Source: Atriophallophorus winterbourni
Taxonomy: Eukaryota; Platyhelminthes; Trematoda; Plagiorchiida; Microphallidae
Direction of reading: 5' to 3'
DNA: 64,000 bases
Assembly: GCA_013407085.1 (NCBI GenBank)
Contig: JACCGJ010001737.1
Coordinates: 1 to 64,000, forward strand
The notes under the pieces were generated by a model, which saw only the letters and a program-made list of their open reading frames with translations, was not told where the DNA came from and did not search any database. How positions within the stretch are numbered: the first letter of the stretch is position 1; every line of letters starts with the position of its first letter. Position numbers and translations under genes: made by a program. This document shows positions 56,469 to 64,000 of this stretch, piece by piece.

Positions 56469-57550
56469 ACTCAATCTCGGTACTATGCCACCTCGTTACT
56501 ATGCCACTCTCGCTACTACGCCACTTTTGCTCGGTCCCGACAAAATTCAATACAAAATGAATTTACTATGCCACTCCTTACTCTCGTTACTATGCCACTA
56601 TTCTGTGACTATTTAAAAGCGCATTTTTGCTCATTTTACGCATATAGTCAGCCGGTTTCAAGGCCAAACACGCGATGTTTCGCCCTGACGCCAGCTACAA
56701 CAAGCCAATCACCTCACGCACAACGACAAGCCTCTTTTCTACTCTTGCTTTAAGTATCGATAGATAGACCCACGAAAGCGGTCGCACATACAGACACTCA
56801 CAACAGTGACATCGTTATTTTTCAAACTATTCAGCCCATAATGTCATCTCATAAACGCACGCGAACCGACTATACGCTGAAGGAGAAGTTCGAGATTATC
56901 GATGCTGTGAAGAAGGAGCCGAATCAGTCCAAGTTGGCGAGGAAGATTAGCAAGAAATGGGGCGTCGAAGTTAAGAGAACCACCGTGAAGGGTATTCTCA
57001 GCAAGAAGGATGCAATTGAAGCTGCAATCAAAGCTGGAGTTCCATCGAAGCGCATGAAGCTGACGCAGCATCACGACCCGAATTTTGAGGAGGGAGTGCT
57101 GATGTGGCTGAAGCAAGCAAGAGGACTGAATTTGCCTGTCAGCGGCGATCTGGTCAAGGAGAAGGCGATAAAACTGGCCGAGCTGATGCACATCCCAGAC
57201 TTCATGGCGAGCGACGGTTGGTTAGACAGCGCGAAGCTGGAGCGGTGGACTCCCAATCCCTTATTGATTGGCAGCAGCAGGTTCTTCGGCCCTTACTCAG
57301 GCAGTTCTCTGCAGCTGAAGTCTTCAACCTGGACGAGACTGATGCGATCGTGTGATCGGCTAAACAACGAGATGAACCAGATCCGACGAAAGAAGATGCG
57401 TCAGCTGACGATTTCTGAGAGCTTTGGACTGATCGATTGAGCAAATAAATGATGGACTTGAGAAAATAAAGTCGTTTTTACAAAACCTCGTTACTATGCC
57501 ACTCTCGCTACTGTGCCACTCTTGCTCGGTCCCAGCGGGTGGCATAGTAC
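56469..57550 (+). mobile_element. Tigger/pogo-like element, internally deleted, copy 1
   Basis: About 1.08 kb. The left end reads TCAATCTCGGTACTATGCCACC and contains several copies of the subrepeat TTACTATGCCACT, repeated inverted at the right end (57490-57550), where the outermost 13 bp are missing. It contains a transposase N-terminus joined to its last residues, with the catalytic core deleted. The terminal pattern, CENP-B-type domain and TA flanks place it in the pogo/Tigger group of Tc1/mariner. Confidence 0.85.
56841..57440 (+). CDS. Truncated Tigger transposase (CENP-B-type DNA-binding domain)
   Basis: 199 aa. Residues 12-60 form the first helix-turn-helix (YTLKEKFEIIDAVKK.. KLARKISKKWGVEVKRTTVKGIL), residues about 75-130 the CENP-B second domain (FEEGVLMWLKQARGLNLPVSG, AIKLAEL, FMASDGWLD). 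After GWLDS a net 40-nt loss relative to copy 2 shifts the frame, so residues beyond about 133 are out-of-frame translation. In the other frame NLDETDA (the first catalytic Asp) is followed at once by a stop. A DNA-binding product without catalytic function is possible; expression is not shown. Confidence 0.75.
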   Translation: MSSHKRTRTDYTLKEKFEIIDAVKKEPNQSKLARKISKKWGVEVKRTTVKGILSKKDAIEAAIKAGVPSKRMKLTQHHDPNFEEGVLMWLKQARGLNLPVSGDLVKEKAIKLAELMHIPDFMASDGWLDSAKLERWTPNPLLIGSSRFFGPYSGSSLQLKSSTWTRLMRSCDRLNNEMNQIRRKKMRQLTISESFGLID

Positions 57551-57606
57551 ATATATAGTACATATATATATATATAAATATATATATAGATAATATATAA
57601 TAATAG

Positions 57607-57641
<35 letters not shown>

Positions 57642-57772
57642 TATATATATAGATAGATATGATAATCTCTATATATATATATAGATATGATATAGAAGAT
57701 AGATATAATCTCTAGATATATATATATATCTCTATATCGTATAGATATAAGATATATATATATATATATATA
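57551..57772. repeat. AT-rich core between the two Tigger copies
   Basis: 222 bp of almost pure A/T (TATA, ATAGATA and similar). It forms the centre of a large inverted repeat. Confidence 0.9.
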
Positions 57773-58892
57773 CACTGAAATCTCAGTACTATGCCACCCG
57801 TTGGGACCGAGCAAAAGTGGCATAGTAGCGAGAGTGGCATAGTAACGAGGTTTTGTAAAAACGGCTTTATTTTCTCAAGTCCATCATTTATTTGCTCAAT
57901 CGATCCGTCCAAAGCTCTCAGAAATCGTCGGCTGACGTAACGTCTTTCGTCGGATCTCGTTCATCTCGTTGTCTAGCCGATCACACGCTTGCATCAGTCT
58001 CGTCCAGGTTGAAGACATCACCGGAAGAGAACTGCCTGAGTAAGGGCCGGAGAGCCTGCTGCTGCCAATCAATAAGGGATTGGGACTCCACCGCTCCAGC
58101 TTCGTCCTGCACTGTCTTGAACGTGATGCCATTGAGCTTCTTGAAGCTGTCTAACCAACCGTCGCTCGCCATAAAGTCTGGGATGTGCATCAGCTCGGCC
58201 AGTTTTATCGCCTTCTCCTTGATCAGATCACCGCTGACAGGCAGATTCAGTCCTCTTGCTTGCATCAGCCACATCAGCACTCCCTCCTCAAACTTCGGGT
58301 CGTGAGGCTGCGTCAGCTTCACGCGCTCCGATGGAACTCCAGCTTTGATTGCAGCTTCAATTGTATCCTTCTTGCTGAGAATGCCCTTCACGGTGGTTCT
58401 CTTAACTTCGACGCTCCATTTCTTGATAATCTCCCTCGCCAACTTGGACTGATTCGGCTACTTCTTCGCAGCATCGATGATCTCGAACTTCTCCTTCAGC
58501 GTAAAGTCGGTTCGCTTGCGTTTTTGAGCTGACATTATGGGCTGAATAGTTTGAAAAATAATGATGTCACTGTTGTGAGTGTCTATTTGTGCGCGCGCTT
58601 TCGTGGGTCTATCTATCGATACTTAAAGCAGGAGTAGGGAAGAGGCTCGTCGTTGTGCGTGAGGTGATTGGCTTGTTGTAGCTGACGTCAGGGAGAAACA
58701 TCGCGTGTTTGACTTTGAAACCGGCTGACTATATGCGTAAAATGAGCAAAAATGCGCTTTTAAATAGTCACAGAATAGTGGCATAGTAACGAGAGTAGGG
58801 AGTGGCATAGTAAATTCATTTTGTATTGAATTTTGTCGGGACCGAGCAAAAGTGGCATAGTAACGAGGTGGCATAGTACCGAGATTCGAGTG
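57773..58892 (-). mobile_element. Tigger/pogo-like element, internally deleted, copy 2 (inverted)
   Basis: 1120 bp with both ends complete: CACTGAAATCTCAGTACTATG at 57773 and, inverted, CACTCGAATCTCGGTACTATG at 58892. TA repeats on both sides. The 5' region (58535-58892) matches copy 1 nearly base for base, and it shares the same internal deletion junction. Confidence 0.87.
57896..58535 (-). pseudogene. Tigger transposase remnant, copy 2
   Basis: ATG at 58535-58533 (MSAQKRKRTDFTLKEKFEI). A TAG replaces GAG after DAAKK (about residue 25), ending the frame early. Downstream the reading continues open from 58442: FMASDGWLDSFKKLNGITFKT, SLIDWQQQ and DVFNLDETDA, keeping the 40 nt lost in copy 1, and then meets the same deletion junction and stop. 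The C-terminal DRLDNEMNEIRRK tail is in another frame. Confidence 0.8.
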
Positions 58893-58904
58893 TATATATA
58901 TACA

Positions 58905-59150
58905 TGCTCCTTTGCATGCATCTCCATCACACACACACCACGACCGGCTTCGTGCTGTTTGCATTCATCAAGTAGGGACAGTAGGATCAGGATCCGCATA
59001 CGCTTGAAACAGTGGAAGAATGGTAAACAAGTTGCGCTTGTACGCCACTGTTGGGTAAGGTTGGTACGACCAACCTGTTCAATCACATGAGCCCACACAT
59101 GTAGACTGGGTTTGAATCTATGACCATGAATATAAAATTTCATTTGCATG
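58905..59150 (-). repeat. Hammerhead repeat, divergent subfamily, copy 2
   Basis: The minus strand reads TTGATGA, ATGCAAACAGCAC, GAAG, CCGGTC, GTGG. Stem II pairing (TGC/GCA) is good, but two core bases differ from consensus. The body matches 25890-26055 (AGTGG..GGTAAACAAG; ACGCCACTGTTGG). It lies 13 bp from the Tigger copy. Confidence 0.6.
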
Positions 59151-59305
59151 CATCTTGACTACTTTCGATTTCACACTTACCCACCTTTTGCAAATTTTAC
59201 ACAAATCACGCGTAGTTTTCTTCGGTCGTGACATCCGTTGGCAGTTGAGGTCAAGGTCGTCTGATCATTTAGTGTGGGTTTAGATGACTTCCACGAAAAC
59301 AACTA

Positions 59306-59364
59306 GTTCAGTTCAGTTTGCACAGGACAGTATGTGGCTAACAAGCCAATCGAGCGTCCAGAAC
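59306..59364 (-). repeat. CR1-like 3' end fragment
   Basis: GTTCAGTTCAGTTTGCACAG and the following GCCAATCGAGCGTCCAGAA are the complement of the 3' end of the CR1-like family (compare 36965-37020). Confidence 0.7.
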
Positions 59365-60505
59365 TAGGCGGGTATCGATCGACTAGAGGTTGAAAGATGA
59401 AATTTGCAATTTTTGTGTCGGAACGTATCACAAAAATTATAGAGTAAAACTGTCGTGGTGACCGTAGATTTGATCTAACACAAAGGAATCACGGCTTGTT
59501 GAATTCAGCAGAAGAAGATCCTCCGAATGATAGCGGTCCCGAGCAAAGTCAAAACAGCGATAAATAATGTTGCACGCGCACAAAATTTCCACTGTGATGT
59601 GCAAGATAGGAACTTCCGAAATATTGATCACATGACACCAAAATGATTGGGTCCAATCGAACTCCTCAAGCAAAATCGAATGGTGTAAGAATGATCCAGA
59701 TAGAATAAGCGAGTGACGAGTAATGTTCAATAGTATCAGAGCACAAAATTATGCGTTGGCACGATCGACACGTCTCCTAGCTTCACAGGAGCCTCAAACG
59801 TTGTACGGAGTGAATAAACCTTCGGAATATTCAATTTCACATAGACATTTAATCTTAATTCTGAAACCACAATGAATCTCCGAAACTCTACTTAAAAACA
59901 GGACTAATCAGGGATAATTTTTCTGGACGATTAATTTGCTCCAAACATTTAAATGCTGCATTGATTAGACAGACCTAAACTTTCATAAAATTGTATTTTC
60001 TTCTGATTAGCAACTATTTCTGCGCACTTCAAGTCGACCAGTATGGAACTGTCAACTCCGACAGTTGATCAGACACCGGTTGGTGCATGGTCACGTTTCA
60101 GAACTTTAATATTAATATAATGAATCAATAACGGGACATCTGCAGTATTGTCTTGGATATGTGTTGCCTGATGATACCACTCTGACACGTCAATGACGCG
60201 TCACTGTCTATCTAAAATCTACGGTTGACTGCATTCAGTCTACCCCTGTTGTTAAATTTAAGTCACCTTTTGACCTCCAAATGCCTAAATTTGAACATTT
60301 ACGTTCTCTTAATTTAGTAACTAACTTGACAATAAATTTTAGGTGTGGCGACATTCTGTTTACGAATTCCTTTCACGATCCCAAAGGCCTTTGCTACTGA
60401 ATCTCCCTTACATTACAGACAAATAGCTCGCCTACGGAGATACTGGTATGTACATTGCATTCCAAAGCCTTTTTATGCACGTAACTAACTGACAAACATA
60501 TATAT
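59365..60505. other. Stretch without recognised features
   Basis: No confident feature. The minus frame 59730-59437 faintly resembles the decayed RT tail at 28.5 kb, too weak to call. Confidence 0.35.
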
Positions 60506-60509
60506 TCTA

Positions 60510-60740
60510 CACCATTGCAGCTTGAAACTTTGAACCCATGCATCGATGTAAACTATACCTCTTGCCATCCAACCGATTGAAAACAGTTTCCTCCCTGTGG
60601 ATTTTTACCTGATTCATGAAATGCTCAGTAAGCAAACAAATCCCGTTTTTAGTACCTATGTTATTCGTTATTCTCATATTATTCTGTGGTTTTTGTAAAG
60701 CTATATGCTTTGTAGACCAGTGAATGTGTTGCATCTGATT
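60510..60740 (+). repeat. Non-LTR 3' end fragment (family of 29258-30260)
   Basis: Complementary in order to 29290-29520: TGGATTTTTACCTGATTCATG, AGTAAGCAAACAAATCCCG, then TATTATTCTGTGG and ATATGCTTTGTAGACCA. A strongly 5'-truncated insertion. Confidence 0.7.
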
Positions 60741-61883
60741 TTATTCGAGATACAATTTTTGACCGACACTTTCGGGAATGTAACAGATTGATTAAACACA
60801 TATCATCTGATAACGCACGTCTAATGTGAGACGTCCTTGTGTAGATTGCTGTTTTTATGCGATGCCTTGATCATGTCCTCGTCAACGACAAGCAGAAAAT
60901 TCAAGGATTCCTTTGTCATTTACTTCGCCAGATAATTGGTTCTAAGACGAGTTACCATTTAATCGAAATCGGACCAACGGCAATACGGTCGAACTACATG
61001 ATCATTATAAATTATTTTGCTATGTAAAATGTTCATAAAAATAACACAGAAACCTCGTCGTTCGCATAATTAGCCGAGAAGCTACTCGTAATAAGAAACA
61101 ACATGCGTTAAAACGAACTTCGTCGAGCATCAAAAATATCACTAAATATTTTCCTAGAACCCTACTTGGTTTCGAAATCTTAATTAGACCGACATTAAAA
61201 CGCGAGATAGATCTTTTATTCATTTTGTTAAATACTGAATCCTGTCAAGTACATCGCTTGCGTGTTTGTCGTGTGATGAAAATTGGGAATCCGAAAGAAT
61301 TGCTCGGAATTTCGTCATTTCAATTAATGGCTCGCCTATTAAGTCTGTATCTTGTCAAAACTGGCTGGTTACTGTAACACATCCCATTATTTGAAAAAAT
61401 CTCTATTCAGTTATTTGCTGGTTTTTACATACTTGAAAGGTTATTTTACTCAGATTAAAATCAATTCACCAGTTGGAGCCCGGTCAATCAGTGTGGTGAC
61501 CTATACGGAATAATAAAACTTTGATTTCAAATTCCTCATTGTCATTCAAAATATACTGTCGCTAAAAAGGCCGTCTGGCCTAAAATCCCATGAAAAGTGA
61601 GAAGCAAATCTCGCATACAGATTCATGGAGCACAGCATTCTGTAAACACCAGCTACCCTGTAGGTTGAACTTGGGAGTGTACGCTTCATAGATTTGTACG
61701 CAAAAATGCCAGTGGTTTTGGAGGAATCACGGTAGCACGTTTGAAGTATTGTCATAATTGCACAAACATATGAAGCAATGTAATCCACCATCTTGACCTA
61801 GCCTATACGATCGATACGATATTGGCTCATCTCACTGGATTAGGTCAGTTTATTGTTGTGTACAATAAAATGAATCTACTCAT
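60741..61883. other. Stretch without recognised features
   Basis: No gene or known repeat. A stop-to-stop frame of about 109 codons (about 61047-61376, plus) has no family match that I recognise and is within chance expectation. Confidence 0.35.
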
Positions 61884-61941
61884 CCGTGCCAAGCCCATTG
61901 AACTATTCACAAAGTTGATCACGACGGTCCATAACGGAAGG

Positions 61942-61982
61942 ACTGGACTCGAGTTTCGCTCTCATTTGAGCTCATCAGCAGT
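61942..61982 (-). ncRNA. Hammerhead ribozyme, type I, consensus core
   Basis: Minus strand: stem I ACTG (61982-61979) with CAGT (61945-61942); core CTGATGA (61978-61972); stem II GCTC-AAATGA-GAGC, fully paired; GAAA; stem III ACTCGAGT, a perfect palindrome (61954-61947); cleavage after C at 61946. Every conserved core base is present. The palindromic, loopless stem III predicts activity as a dimer. Confidence 0.85.
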
Positions 61983-61989
61983 GCATATC

Positions 61990-62072
61990 CACCGCTTCGG
62001 GGGTGGGATTCGAACCCCCGACCATAACCATTGTAGTCCCACGCCTTAACGACCTGGGCTACCCTCCACCGT
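61990..62072 (-). promoter_or_regulatory. tRNA-like head with internal pol III promoter
   Basis: The A box is TAGCCCAGGTC (62061-62051 minus) and the B box is GGGGTTCGAATCCCA (62018-62004 minus), spaced as in a tRNA. The GTGGGACTACAATGG..CCCAC parts resemble a tRNA, but the acceptor and anticodon arms do not close cleanly, so this is a SINE head, not a tRNA gene. Confidence 0.75.
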
Positions 62073-62270
62073 TTGACCGATCGCAATTAAGCGTTCATGA
62101 ACTGTTCTCCAGACTGGCACATTTGAGTAGCTTTGTTTTCCCGACCAGTTCAGAAGGAGCCAGCAATATCTATTGTGGTCGCCCAACTGAACAGATCTCC
62201 GCGTCAGGTCTTCCCATCGGATATGTGAATAGTTCGATGGGCTTGGCACGGAGACTGTGACTTACTTGAC

Positions 62271-64000
62271 TTATTCCTGTGAACTCCTGTTGGAGCATAG
62301 GGCTGCAACAACGCCACGCCAGCGAACTCTGTCCTGGGCTGCTATCCTCAGCTGAGTCCATGTCATTCCGGCATCCTTCGCTTCACTCACGACTGATCTT
62401 CTCCACGATTGCTTGGGTCGTCCCACTTTCCTTTTACCTTGTGGATTCCAGTCTAGTGCTTGCCTAGTGACGTTATCAGCTGGTTTGCGGAGTGTGTGAC
62501 CTATCCACCCCCATTTTCTTTTCTTGATGTCCTGATCAACGGGGTTTTGGTTGGTTCTACGCCATAGGTCTGTGTTTGAAATCTTCTCAGGCCACCTGAT
62601 GTTAAGAATGTGGCGCAAGCACTTGTTGACAAATGTTTGTATCTTGTTGGTGATGTTGTGGGTAACCCGCCATGTTTCGGACCCGTAGAGGAGGACTGCT
62701 TTTACGTTGGTGTTAAAGATGCGGACTTTGCTGCGCTGGGACAAGGCCTTAGATTTCCAGATGGGGCGCAGGGTGTTGAACGCTACCCTTGCTTTGCTGA
62801 TTCGGCTCTTGACGTCGTCTTCTGTGCCACCATCAATGTTGACCACGCTTCCAAGGTAAACAAAGCGGTCAGTCTCCACCACGTCTTTCCCCTGTAGATG
62901 CAGTGGCTGCTGTAGTTGGTTGTTCAATCGCATCACCTCGGTTTTCTTTATGTTGATTTTCAGGCCCGTCTTCTCTGCCTCTTCTGCTAGGCGCGTTAGC
63001 TTAGACTGTGCATGCTGTTGCTTGTGAGACAGGAGGCCGATGTCATCCGCAAAGTCAAGGTCTTCGAGATGTTTGGTGGGGGTCCACTGGATGCCGGTGT
63101 TGCTGCCCTCTGTGGTTCTTCTCATAATCCAGTCTATGACGATCAAGAAAATTATCGGCGAGAGCATGCAACCTTGCCTCACTCCAGTCTTCACTGGGAA
63201 GGGGTCTGTCAGCTTTCCGTTGTGGATGATCTGGCATGATGAGTCCTCATAGAGCTGTTGGATGATGTTTATCAGCTTTTGCGGGATTCCGTAGTGTTGC
63301 ATTAGCTTCCATATTGTCTCCCTGTCGACGCTGTCAAACGCTTTTTCGAAGTCGACGAAGATCGCGTACAAAGGAGACTGCCATTCGATGGATTGCTCGA
63401 TGATAATACGCAGAGTGGCGATATGATCTATGCATGACCTATCTTGTCTAAACCCCGCCTGTTCTGTTCTAAGTTTCTTGTCTAACGCCTCTTTCAATCT
63501 CTCCAAGATGATTCTGGTCAGTACTTTGCTGGGGATGGACAGCAACATGATTCCTCGCCAGTTGCCGCATTGGGAAAGGTCGCCTTTCTTGGGGAGCTTT
63601 ACCAAATGCCCAAGCTTCCAGTCAGCCGGAACTCTCTCCTGTTCCCATAACTTCACCAGGAAGGGGTGTAACATCTTCGCTGCCGCTGTCGCGTCTGCCT
63701 TTAGAGCTTCTGAGGGGATGCCGTCAGGGCCTGGTGCCTTACCATTCTTCAGGGACTTGATGGCATTGATGATTTCTGCAATTGTAGGGGGGTTGATGTT
63801 AATGCATAGGGATTCTTTTGCTGGTGGTATATCAGGAGATGTTTGCGGAGGTGGTCTGTTTAGAATTTCTTCAAAATGTTCCACCCATCTTTTCCTTTGC
63901 CCCTCCTCGCTTGTCATGGTTCTTCCATTTTTGTCCTTGACTGGTTTGCTCGGTTTGGAACTCTTCCCTGACAAGGCTCGGGTGCTTTCATATACCCTCT
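62271..64000 (-). CDS. RTE-like non-LTR reverse transcriptase, partial (runs off the window)
   Basis: The frame is open from the right window edge to the stop at 62271, more than 570 codons without interruption. Near its start (..SGKSSKPSKPVKDKNGR) lies the linker after the endonuclease, which is outside the window. RT motifs: KAPGPDGIPSEAL, LPKKGDLSQCGNWRGIMLLS, EQAGFRQDRSCIDHIATLR, IFVDFEKAFDSVDR, TGVRQGCMLSPIIFLIVIDW, the catalytic DFADDIGLLS, and GLKINIKKTEVM / FVYLGSV. C-terminal pieces LLYGSETW and WGWIGHTLRK are typical of RTE-clade RTs in flatworms. After the stop a short AAGTCAAGTAAGTCA tail reaches the hammerhead SINE. It looks intact and may be recently active. Confidence 0.88.
   Translation of the reverse strand, partial: RVYESTRALSGKSSKPSKPVKDKNGRTMTSEEGQRKRWVEHFEEILNRPPPQTSPDIPPAKESLCININPPTIAEIINAIKSLKNGKAPGPDGIPSEALKADATAAAKMLHPFLVKLWEQERVPADWKLGHLVKLPKKGDLSQCGNWRGIMLLSIPSKVLTRIILERLKEALDKKLRTEQAGFRQDRSCIDHIATLRIIIEQSIEWQSPLYAIFVDFEKAFDSVDRETIWKLMQHYGIPQKLINIIQQLYEDSSCQIIHNGKLTDPFPVKTGVRQGCMLSPIIFLIVIDWIMRRTTEGSNTGIQWTPTKHLEDLDFADDIGLLSHKQQHAQSKLTRLAEEAEKTGLKINIKKTEVMRLNNQLQQPLHLQGKDVVETDRFVYLGSVVNIDGGTEDDVKSRISKARVAFNTLRPIWKSKALSQRSKVRIFNTNVKAVLLYGSETWRVTHNITNKIQTFVNKCLRHILNIRWPEKISNTDLWRRTNQNPVDQDIKKRKWGWIGHTLRKPADNVTRQALDWNPQGKRKVGRPKQSWRRSVVSEAKDAGMTWTQLRIAAQDRVRWRGVVAALCSNRSSQE

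Larger units (their letters stand above)
61884..62251 (-). mobile_element. Hammerhead SINE bounded by 28-bp inverted repeats
   Basis: CCGTGCCAAGCCCAT..ATTCACA at 61884-61911 is inverted at 62224-62251 with one mismatch in 28. Between them, on the minus strand: a unique head, a tRNA-like region (61990-62072), the hammerhead (61942-61982) and a short 3' body. The RTE-like element's 3' tail abuts the right end. Homologous to the SINE at 1330-1670. Confidence 0.8.

Noticed and set aside
58185..58532. A plus-strand frame of 115 codons opposite the Tigger remnant
   Set aside because: It is the antisense shadow of the transposase sequence; the equivalent shadow exists in copy 1.
59437..59730. A minus-strand frame faintly like the RT tail at 28.5 kb
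   Set aside because: Only a few scattered residues agree; not enough for a call.
61047..61376. A stop-to-stop frame of about 109 codons on the plus strand
   Set aside because: It lacks an early ATG, matches nothing I recognise, and several frames this long are expected by chance in 64 kb.
61990..62072. A tRNA gene
   Set aside because: The A and B boxes are good, but the arms do not close into a cloverleaf, and the region is fused to a hammerhead and present in two diverged copies: a SINE head.

Overview
This window looks like nuclear DNA of a parasitic flatworm, most likely a digenean of the schistosome type. It is AT-rich and dominated by repeats. The genes have very short 5' introns (34 and 38 bp in one gene). 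The retroelements fit as well: CR1-like and RTE-like non-LTR elements, a Penelope-like element with a GIY-YIG nuclease, and several families carrying hammerhead ribozyme (HHR) motifs. The species cannot be named from the sequence alone.

Three host genes are supported. (1) Positions 3810-26408, + strand: a LITAF-domain protein. I reassembled it from six small exons with matching phases (147 aa) spread over 22.6 kb; its large introns hold most of the repeats in the left third. (2) Positions 48320-49623, + strand: COX5B, the zinc-binding subunit of cytochrome c oxidase (four exons, 131 aa). (3) Positions 49643-50419, - strand: an intronless, unrecognised, probably multi-pass membrane protein of 258 aa, whose stop codon lies 20 bp from the COX5B stop (tail to tail).

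Layout: 0-3.7 kb, repeat fragments including a tRNA-like SINE with an HHR. 3.8-26.4 kb, the LITAF gene; intron 1 holds an inverted pair (7.57-8.04 kb) and a four-unit tandem array (8.97-9.85 kb) of a 242-bp HHR monomer, and intron 5 holds a Penelope-like element with inverted arms, each bearing an HHR. 27-47.5 kb, a graveyard of nested non-LTR, Penelope and Ty3/gypsy relics and a mobile SINE-like repeat (called X here). 48-50.5 kb, the COX5B pair. 50.9-55.9 kb, the best-preserved CR1-like element. 56.5-58.9 kb, two internally deleted Tigger/pogo elements in inverted orientation around an AT-rich core. 61.9-62.25 kb, an HHR SINE bounded by 28-bp inverted repeats. 62.27 kb to the end, an open RTE-like reverse transcriptase running off the window.

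The most unusual content is the concentration of self-cleaving RNA motifs: three unrelated repeat types (the 242-bp tandem monomer, the tRNA-like SINE and the Penelope-like element) each carry a hammerhead core with a very short or palindromic stem III, the kind expected to act as a dimer or multimer. The 242-bp array has the organisation of an animal retrozyme.
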